A DNA stretch of 64,000 nucleotides from Tetrahymena elliotti 4EA. Its lineage: Eukaryota > Ciliophora > Oligohymenophorea > Hymenostomatida > Tetrahymenidae. The position numbers and the translations under genes are program-made. The stretch spans positions 180,693 to 244,692 of the forward strand of contig JH720368.1 in NCBI GenBank assembly GCA_000231825.2, given 5' to 3'. A model generated the notes under the pieces. That model saw nothing but the letters and a program-made list of their open reading frames with translations. It was not told the DNA's origin and did no database searches. Positions 54,927-64,000 of this stretch are shown one piece after another. How positions within the stretch are numbered: the first letter of the stretch is position 1; the number at the start of each line of letters is the position of its first letter.

Positions 54927-57034
54927 ATTTTATTTATGTTTTTATAAAAAGAAAATTAATAAATAACTTTTTTTTTGCAAAATATTTAATAAATCCCTAC
55001 ATTAAATTGAAAGTATTGTTGAATTTAAAAATTAAAAATTTATTATTTTTATAAACATTACGTAAGATATAATATCGTAGTAAACTGGATCATTTTTTGT
55101 CAATTATAAAATGTGAAATTTTTTTAATTTTTACTTACTTTTGTGATAATATGCAAGTTTCACTTTATATTTTAATTTATTCTGATGTATTCAACTTATG
55201 CTTATGAAACAAATATTTTAACAGTATTAAGTAATAAACATAAAGTAATGTTTTCTCTCTTAAAACAAAGTTTTATTGTTACCAATTGGTACTAATAGTT
55301 TTAAAAATTTATTTAATATTTCTTTTTCACTTTTTACTCAAAATATTCTTTTTATTTTTATCTTGTTCAAAACCTTTAAATCTAAATATAATTTTTAGTT
55401 CTAAATCTCACAAATATTTTTATATTAAAATATTTATTTTAATTTACAAGTAATAAAATAAAATTTAGTTTTGATTAAAAATCAAATTAATATTCTTTCA
55501 TTTTTATTATTTTTTAGAAGTAATTTCAGCTTGATTTGCGATTCTTTGTTAGTTCAATTTATTTTTTATAAAATTTTATTTTTCATTTTAAACTTTTCAT
55601 CTTTAATCAATTCATAGTATCTTTATGCTAATAATTATTTTTTTTTACAACAAATTTTTGGATAAAATAAATATTTTAAATTTAATTAATCTAGAAAACT
55701 CTCGAAAATCATTTATTTTATTCTATTTATTAAATATATATTTAGTATTGCTGAATTTTGGTAATTAATTTTGTCAATCTGTAAAGATTTTTCTTTCTTT
55801 GTTCTATTTTTTTCTTTTCAGAAATTTTACACAAAAAAATAAATTTGAAATGAAGATATTTTTTATTAATGTTTATCATGTAAATAGCTTCTTTGAATTT
55901 TCTTTTTCTATCATTTATCTTTACATTTAAAAAATTTTTTTAATTTACATCACAACAAGTAAAGTCTTTTAAATATTAATTTCCATTTTCAAATAAATAA
56001 AACAATTTAGATAAATAATTTTTTCATAAATCTCAATAAATTTAAAATTTAAATCTTCAAAAAATATAAATCACTTTTTTTTTTAATATTATATAAAAAT
56101 CATCTAAAGTTTTGATATTTATTTCTTCGAATCTTAACTAAAATGAATTTCATTGGCTAAAAATATTTTATATTTAAGTAAAATTCAAAAGAATTGTTTG
56201 ATATTCAATTTTTATCCACTTGATTAACTTACATGTAATAATCTGAATTTATTTAGCCTTTATTATGTAATTAGGTCTTCCTTATTTGTTCTATTTATTT
56301 CTAAATAGGTAAGTTGCAAAGATAAATTTTCAATATATTTTAGCAAATGAAAAAAAAAATCTAGTGTAAATTCTGACAAAAAATCAAAATTCTGCATCAA
56401 ATATATTTATTTCTGAGATAGTTTTTAGGTTCAATTTTCTTTTATATTTAAAATTTATTTAATTAAAATATCTGCCTATTCTTCATGATTAGGTATTTTA
56501 AAATGTCTATCCTAAATAAATTAGAATCATTTTTTTTTTTGATAAAGTATTTTTAATTCATAAAAGAGTAAAAATTAATATTTTATTTTAATTTTTGAAT
56601 TTATTTAAAGATTTTACCTGCTAATTTTCAAATTTTAAGCTTCAAAAAATTTGTATTCTGACCCTATTTACCCTATGACGCTAGATTTTTTACTATTTTT
56701 TGAGCCTATTTTATCTCCTTTATTTAACCATAAAAGAATTTATTTTTCTGGTTGATTACTTAGGATTTTTTTCTTGGGAATTCGGAGATATTAAGCATTA
56801 AACATTATTATGTAATACAAATTTCTAAATTTATTCGATTTCTCTTTAATCAGGAAATTTACAATTAAATTATAAAAGTAAAAAGCAACAAAATCTATTT
56901 ATAAAAGTGGGTCAAATCTAATTAATAATATAGTCTTATTCTTTTTATTTTTTCTTTTTAAAAATTGAATAACTGACTTTCATATAATTAATTTTAGTAA
57001 TATTTTAAAACTAAATTTATAAAAAATTCAACAA
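54927..57034. other. AT-rich divergent spacer
   Basis: About 2.1 kb between divergent starts of the zinc/coiled-coil gene (-) and the ABC transporter (+). Long T runs and A runs are frequent. No coding frame, RNA or repeat was supported, and both promoters must lie here. Confidence 0.5.
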
Positions 57035-60000
57035 ATGGCTAATAAAAACGAATAAAAAACTGCTACACCTTAAGATGTAGAAGCTTAAAGCTAATTAAAT
57101 CCAGAAAAATTTTACAACAAAGAAGATTTTGAATAAGGATATGGATTTATAGGTAAATTATTTCTATTAAACTTGCTATCTGTAGCAGTTAAGATTAAAA
57201 GAGCTTTAAATCATGGATAAAATGTGAATTCAATGCACACACCAAAGCTCAAAGAAAATTAACTATCATAAAATAATTCTCAAAAATTCATTCAAAACCT
57301 AGAAAAAATCAAATAAACTAGTGAATTAAAAGTAATACTTATTCAATTCAAATTTTTTTGAGATATTAATTTGTTTTTTTTAATAGCCTATGAATGTATG
57401 GAGAGCATTGTTATCTGTGTTTAAATCAAAAATATACACAATCTTTTTTTACTAATTTTTTGATGTCAGTCTCAAATTATTCAATTCTGTTTGCTTAAAC
57501 TTTTGTATTGAAGGTTTACTTGATAGTGATAATTAAAAAGCTTACATCTGGGGAGCAATCATGGTCATATCTATGCTATTTTCAAGTCTTTTTAGATAAA
57601 ATGGTTGGGAGTTAGGACTTAATCTAAATTCTGAGGTTAGGAGTGTTATAGTTAATACTACTTACATTAAAGTTAGCTAATTAAGTGCTTTTTCTATAAA
57701 ATCTGCAAATGTAGGAAAAATTGTAAACCTTATTTCTGGCGATTTAAACACAACTGAAGCTAAATTTTTCTATTTATTTTAAATGGCTATAGCTCCTTAC
57801 ACACTTGCAGCTGCATGTGTTATTCTTGCATTTAGACTTGGATATTTTGGTAAAAATAATTAAAAAATTTTATCCATAATTTTAACTATTTAATTCATCT
57901 TTCCTAAATTATTTTATTTATATCAATTAGGATTACTGAGTATAGTTTTTTTAATTTTTATCTTTCCTGTTCAGCAGTTTTTTGGTAAAAGAGCTTCAAA
58001 ATACACAGCAAAAAGAATATAAAAAACAGATGAAAGATTAAAGTTAACTAAAGAGATTATTGAAGGAATTTAAATCATTAAAATGTATGGCTGGGAAAAA
58101 GCTGTATAAAATATTATTGAAAAAATAAGAATTGATGAAGTCAGAGAAATGTTTAAAGTTTAAGCTCTCTAATATCTAGAAAAAGCAATATCTACATCTA
58201 GTGTATTAATAGCTGCTACTTTAACTTTTATAATTATAAATTATGAAGGTTCTACTGAGCTTGATAGTGCGAAGATCTTCTCTACTATTGAAATGCTCCA
58301 GTACATTAAAACGAATATTTTCTTATTTTCTGGTATAGGCTTTGGCTATATTTTTGAGCTATAAATTTTCTTGAAGAGGTTTATTGATATTTACAATATA
58401 AAGAATATTATCACATAAACTAATTAAAAGGAAAATAATGATAAACTAATTCAAAATGGTGTATTTGCAACTTTTCACAACTTTAGTGCTTATTTTAAAG
58501 AACCTAATTGGGGTTAAAATGAGCTAAAAAATTAAATTACTAACACTATTATTACCACTGAATAGGTGTAGACTCAAATTGATGTAGCAGCTCTAAAATA
58601 GTCAAGTGAGAAAGTAATTCCTGTCCTTAAAAACCTGACTTTTGATATCAAGTAAGGAGAAATCTTAGGTATTGTTGGAAAAACTGGTAGTGGAAAAAGT
58701 ACACTTCTCTATAGTTTTTTAAAAGAAATTCCTTATTATTTGGGTAATTACTAATTTAGAGAAAAAAACGATTAAGGGTAATAGTTAAAATTTGCTTATG
58801 TTGAATAGGAGCCATATATTTTTTCAGCTACAATTAGAGAAAATATCTTATTTGGTAAAACATTTGAAGAAAAGTGGTATAATGCTGTAACTTCAGCTTG
58901 CTGTTTAGATCACGATTTTTAAGTTATTGATAAGGGAGATTAGACATTAGTCGGTGAAAGAGGAGCTAATTTAAGTGGAGGCTAGAAAGCTAGAATAAGT
59001 TTAGCAAGAGCACTATATAGTGATGCTGATGTTTATTTATTGGATGATCCTCTCAGTGCTGTTGACTCAAAGGTTTCAAAACTTTTAATCAATAAAGTTA
59101 TCTGTGGATTAATGAAATCCAAAACAGTTATCTTGGTCACTCATCAGATTCATTTTACAAAGAATTGTGATAGAATTTTAATTTTGGAAGATGATGGATA
59201 AATGAAAATAATTGGAAGATTTGATGAAGTTTTTGAATCATTAAAAACACTAGCAGCAAAGCAAATAAAGTTTGAAAACGAAGAAGAGAAATCAATCAAA
59301 AGTCTAAAATTAGTTCAGGGTGAAGAGAAAAATGGAAGCTAAAATAGCTTAAGCAGTGAAGAAGATAATTCTGAAGAAGCTATTAAAAAAAAGTAAAACC
59401 TAAATAAATTGAAAACCGAAGAGAAAAAAGATGAAATTGTAAATGTTGACTTTAACACATATACAAGATTTTTAAAAATTATGAATGAATAAATACTTGG
59501 AGCACCAGTATTAATTGCAATTCTATTTGTGCTCGCAGAATGTCTTTTTACTGCATTTTAGAGAGGTCTTGGTTTATATGATTCAACTTCAGATGATGGG
59601 AAAAAAAAATTATTTGGATTTTTAATATTCTTTTCATGTTCTTATATGATCATCAATGGAATCAAACAAATACTATTTGCTTATGGTAATTATCAATTAA
59701 TTTCATTAATATTTTTAAAAAATTTTTTTAAAATTAGGAATTATCAAAGAAAGTAAGTATTTACATAATAAAATGCTTTATTCGATGCTCAGAGCGCCTT
59801 TGCTCTTTTTTGATAAGGTCTCTAGTGGTATTCTAATTAACAAATTTTCTAATGATGTCAGCTTGCTTGATAGCTTTTTACATTTTACTTCTAATGATTC
59901 TTTGGATATTTTATGCAACTTTTTTAACTTACTTATTACTTGCTGTGTTTTTAACTACTATATTGTGATTCCTAGTGTCATTGTTATTTTCCTATTGTAT

Positions 60001-61435
60001 AAATTTTTGCTCTTCAATAAAGATATTATTTTAAAGATGAAGTAATTAGATCTAGCTAATAAATCTCCTGTATTCACTTATTTTTCTTCAACTTTACAAG
60101 GCATTATACCTATAAAGGTATATTCTTAAAATCAAAATTTCTTGAACAAAATGACAGAATTATGCAATAATAACTTAAGAGCTAACTTGGGTTACTGGTT
60201 ATGCAGCAGATTCTTTGGCGGTTTCATTTAAAATATTGCTATAGTATGTACTGCTATAGGAGTTTTTATAATTATATCTTTACCCTCTTCAGACCCAACA
60301 TTATCAGCTTAAAGTCTCACTTACTTTATGCTTATGGCTGATTCTGTATAGTGGTGTCTAAGATAAATACTGTCTACTGATTCAGCTATGTCTTCTTGCG
60401 AAAGAATTTAAAATTTAATAGATGAACCCTCTGAAGCACCTTTACTTACAGATCACTTAAAAGAGATAAATAATCAAACCTAGTAAGAAATAAAATGGCC
60501 CAAAAATGGAGATGTTGAATTTAAAAACCTTAAGATGAGATACAGATAAGAATTAAATCCTGTCTTAAAAGGGATTAGTTTTACTATTAATCACAGTGAA
60601 AAGGTTGGTTGTGTAGGAAGAACTGGTGCTGGCAAATCTTCATTAATTTAAGTAACAAATTATTTTTAATTTATTTAAATATAATATTTTTTCTTTGACA
60701 AAAAAGGCTTTGTTTAGACTAACAGAACCAGAAGAAGGATCTTAAATGCTCATAAATGGCACAGATACTTTAAAGTTAGGCTTACACACTTTAAGATAAA
60801 ATATTTCTATTATACCTTAGGTTCCTTTTGTATTTGGTGGTACAATTAGAAGAAACTTAGATCCTTTTGGTTAGTATTCTGATGAAAAGTTATGGGAAGT
60901 TCTGAGACTTGTAGAGTTAGAGTAATTTGCTAAGCAAAATTGTTAAGATGGATTAGATACAGATATGGGTAATTTGTTCAAAATATTAAGAAAATTATTT
61001 ATTTTAATTTAAAATATCAAAGGGGCTTCTTCTTGTTCTTTTTCGGTAGGCTAGAAATAATTAATTTGTTTGGCAAGGGCTTTATTAAAAAATAATAAAA
61101 TTCTGGTTTTAGATGAGGCCACATCTAATGTTGATATGGAGACAGATTAGTTTATCTAGAAAACTCTTAGAACTAAATTTTCGGATTATACAACTATTAC
61201 CATAGCCCATAGATTGAATTCAATAGCTGATTATGATAAAGTAATAGTTATGGATGATGGTTTAGTCACTGAATATGATTCACCATTTAGTCTATTAGCA
61301 GATTCCATATAAGATACTTCTATAACAAAAAATACTATTTTTGCTTAAATGGTTAAACATACAGGAGAAAAGAATTCTTAAAATATTTTTGAAATTGCTA
61401 AAAATAAATTCTTAAATTTTTAAATAAAACAATGA
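57035..61435 (+). CDS. Full-length ABC transporter, ABCC/MRP type
   Basis: A 1,394-aa protein in five exons. Introns 57332-57386, 59686-59737, 60652-60706 and 60969-61022 restore the frame and the spliced length divides by three. Layout: polar N-terminus, first membrane domain (about 100-440), NBD1, linker, second membrane domain (about 800-1090), NBD2. NBD1 has Walker [10 protein letters not shown] (530-538), signature LSGGQ (628-632) and Walker B VYLLDDP (648-654). NBD2 has Walker [10 protein letters not shown] (1159-1167), signature FSVGQ (1264-1268), Walker B ILVLDEA (1284-1290) and the TIAHR switch His. Asp in place of the catalytic Glu in NBD1 and Glu in NBD2 are typical of ABCC proteins, where only one site hydrolyses efficiently. 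It should export organic anions or conjugates using ATP at the plasma or vacuolar membrane; the substrate is unknown. It lacks the extra N-terminal membrane domain of long MRPs. Ciliates carry many ABCC copies. Confidence 0.95.
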
Positions 61436-61962
61436 TTCTTCATTTTTATTTTATCTTAGACTTATTTATTTATTGAGTGTAGTAAAGTGTAGCTCCTTCT
61501 TCAACAATATTTTTTATAAAATTATCTTATTCTCAAATAACTTAAAAATTGATAACTATTTGTGTAGTGGATTAAAATTTCATTTGCTCACAATAAAAAA
61601 TACAATATTTCTTAGTTTAAGTTGAAAAACCAACAATAGAAAAAAATTTTCAAAATATGTTTGTGATTACAGAAAAAAATAGTTAAATTCTTAAATGAAA
61701 AAATGATTTCTCTTATATTTTATCTTTTAGTTATTTATTTTTAATTAATTAGTTTATATTGCATCACGCATTATGATATTAATGAACTAAATAATTAGAT
61801 TCAAAATGACTGAATTACAATTAAAAAATATTTTGTAATTTTTTTTGATATGATAAAAAAACAAAAAGTAATGTCATGCTATTTTTAAAGTTTAGGCTTT
61901 AATTTTTCTTTTATATTTCTCCTTTTAATTTATAAAAGTGATAATAGCATCTTTAATTATGA
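61436..61962. other. Short intergenic region
   Basis: About 530 bp of AT-rich sequence after the ABC transporter stop and before the first open stretch of the next, broken gene. An in-frame TGA at 61960-61962 precedes that stretch. No feature was recognised. Confidence 0.45.
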
Positions 61963-64000
61963 GGTTTAATTTATGATGATGGATATGTACCTAAAGTATT
62001 CTTACATATCCCTTAAACTAACATAATGGTTATTTGTACCAATAGCATTAGCAGCTTTGACTTGGGATAAAGTTAATTATATTTTGCAGATCTAAACTCT
62101 CCATCAAGAAGTATCATAAATCAAGTCAGAGATAAATATATAAAATTTCTAATCAATTAATAATAAATGTATTATCTGCTTATTAAGCTGAGTATACTTT
62201 AACAGGGATGGATTACATTGAATATTCTAACTAAATTCTAGTTTTAAGCTCTAGTAAAGTGTTGATTGCTAATCCTATTTCTTTTCAATCAATTAGTTAT
62301 CTTGATATAAATTGATACGCAATCAGTACAATTAATAAAAACTCTAGATTTAAATGAGAATTTTATTAGAGATAGGAGATAATTTTACTTTAAAATGTAT
62401 GATTTTAAATGTTCAAAAAATAAAGTAATTATGACTTCTACATAAATTGGATTAACAGCATCCAGTATTGATATGAATTCTCTAGAATTAAAATATCATG
62501 GAATTATCGATTAAAGTAATAAATATTTCAAAATTTAATTAAATTAATTCTTTTAAAATTTATTAAGCTTAATAAGATCCTGATGGTGAATATTTCAGAG
62601 TATTTGACAAATAAATATCCAGGAGCAGATATATTATTTGTTGGATGGAAATATTTATAATTAATGGCAGTATAAATCTTAGATTTAGAAACTGGAAAAT
62701 ATGTACTAAAATTTAACGCATGTAAATTCATCATTCATAAAAATTAGCTTGTTTTGGATTAAATATTCTTTTTTTGCTAAAAAAATAGATCTAAGGTAGT
62801 GGTATCCTGATTATTACATTTAATAATTGATATTTTGCTACTCTCAAGAATCACAATTATATACGTTAGTTCTCCAGAGTATTTTTACTATATTGATTTA
62901 TAGATTGAAGACGATTTGAGGATGTAGCCTGATGAATTTTGTATGTATATTTTCTAAGAAGAAACATATGTTTGGAATAAATTAGAAGGAACGTCACAAA
63001 TTTACATGTTTTTAAAAAAAAAATAATTATTTAACTTTAACGAATTAAGCCAATTATTACAATTTTTAAAAATAAGAGTTTCACTTTAAGCATTTCTTCT
63101 TTTGAATTTATCAAAAATTAGTCTATTAATGGAAGAGGTAGAGCTATTTATATTTTATCAACCAATATGAATTTATAATCATAAATTATAAGCATTACGT
63201 AAACAGATTTTTTTACAAATAAAGCACTGATTGGAGGAACTATATTCTAGCAAGGAATCTCTCCATAACTATCATCTAGCAAGTTCGAGGGAAATTATGG
63301 GTATATATTTGGTGATGATTAATTTTCTTATCCAACCAAACTAAATTTAGTTAATATTTAAGAGTTTTTAAATAATTGTTATGAAAACATTGAAAATTAA
63401 TTTATAGAAATAGAAAATTTTAGAAGTGGAGACAGTTTAAAAGATCTATAATTCCAGTTAATAAATGATGAAAATGAATTATCCCCTTAATTAAACAATA
63501 ATAAGCTGAATATAGTTTTAAGCAAAGATTGATTAAAATAAATCAAATTTAGATATCTATTAAATTAGAGGAGACTACTAAGTATTCTATGAAGAAAATT
63601 TTCCATTTTGATTCATTACTTTAGTTGGTACTCCTGGATCTTTTATGATCCTTGAATTTTATTCTATTTAGATCTATAATCTTTAAAAAGATACAAATCA
63701 GTATTAACAAAGCTACACATTTAACATAAAAGTAAACTTCAGATAATGCATATCTGGTGAACAAATTAAAATATACAATGCTTTAACTGAGTGTGACATA
63801 TGTTAAAAGGGTTAATATTCCTTTGATAATGAGTAGTGTTAAGATTATCCAATAGGTTCTATTTGCGAAGGAGGGAATTATATAATCACTGAATAAGGAT
63901 ATTGGAGAAAATCTATAAATAGCAGTTTAATAATTTTGTGTGAAAACTAGGAATCTAATTGTGCTGGAGGTAAATATGGAGATTTTGTTTGCTATGAAGG
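61963..64000 (+). pseudogene. Broken cell-surface protein gene: propeller-like, beta-helix-like and Cys-rich parts; runs off the window
   Basis: Translated blocks follow in order but in changing frames. 61963-62515 (frame 1) and 62599-62807 (frame 0) give short repeated strands such as VFLHIPQTNIMVICTN and ADILFVGWKYLQLMAVQILD, like a beta-propeller. A plausible intron is 62516-62598. 63070-63529 (frame 2) gives NQSINGRGRAIYI and LIGGTIFQQ, typical of a right-handed beta-helix. 63531-64000 (frame 0) gives GTPGSFMILEF and then Cys-rich ECDICQKGQYSF and GSICEGGNY repeats, running off the window. In-frame TGA codons at 62263, 62808 and 63609, and a shift of one base at about 63530, cannot all be explained by introns I can place. 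This domain order matches a large family of Tetrahymena membrane proteins. It is probably a decayed copy, but unresolved introns or sequence errors could also account for some breaks. Confidence 0.55.

Overview
The window looks like macronuclear DNA of a Tetrahymena-like ciliate. It is very A+T-rich. Long reading frames appear only when TAA and TAG are read as glutamine and TGA is the sole stop. Most introns that could be placed are 41-95 nt GT..AG introns; a few are 140-451 nt. Introns of 20-35 nt (Paramecium style) are not seen. All coordinates were worked out by reading frames by eye under this code. Every CDS whose introns were all placed divides evenly by three (protein kinase, histidine kinase, both MORN genes, both four-span genes, Zn/coiled-coil gene, ABC transporter, second giant gene).

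Left part, 1-19.8 kb: two giant genes in tandem on the + strand, about 186-9499 and 10594-19774. Each encodes about 2,950-2,980 aa: a long Asn/Gln/Ser-rich low-complexity N-terminal half and a conserved C-terminal region of about 1,150 aa. I recognise no named family; they look like an unnamed ciliate family duplicated in place.

Middle part, 19.8-40 kb: a long AT-rich spacer contains what may be a decayed ISXO2/IS1595-like transposase (about 22.6-24.1 kb). It is followed by an intronless protein kinase (24550-25503). After another spacer, a minus-strand hybrid sensor histidine kinase (28825-34740) has several N-terminal membrane spans, a PAS-like stretch, DHp/ATPase domains and a C-terminal receiver. 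A + strand membrane protein of a ciliate-expanded type (35959-39662) follows, and a MITE-like inverted-repeat element lies just downstream of it.

Right part, 40-64 kb: two minus-strand four-span membrane proteins (41048-41908 and 43910-46105); two convergent MORN-repeat genes (49114-51015 + and 51670-52398 -); a minus-strand zinc-binding/coiled-coil gene with internal repeats (52731-54926); and a + strand full-length ABCC/MRP-type ABC transporter (57035-61435). The window ends in a broken copy of a large cell-surface protein (beta-propeller-like, beta-helix-like and Cys-rich parts) with frame shifts and an in-frame TGA.

Genes are monocistronic and separated by AT-rich spacers. Nothing suggests operons, and no tRNA, rRNA, CRISPR array or telomere was recognised. 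The shared themes are signalling (kinase, histidine kinase), membrane proteins and cortical/MORN proteins, which is ordinary for ciliates. The least explained content is the tandem giant gene family.
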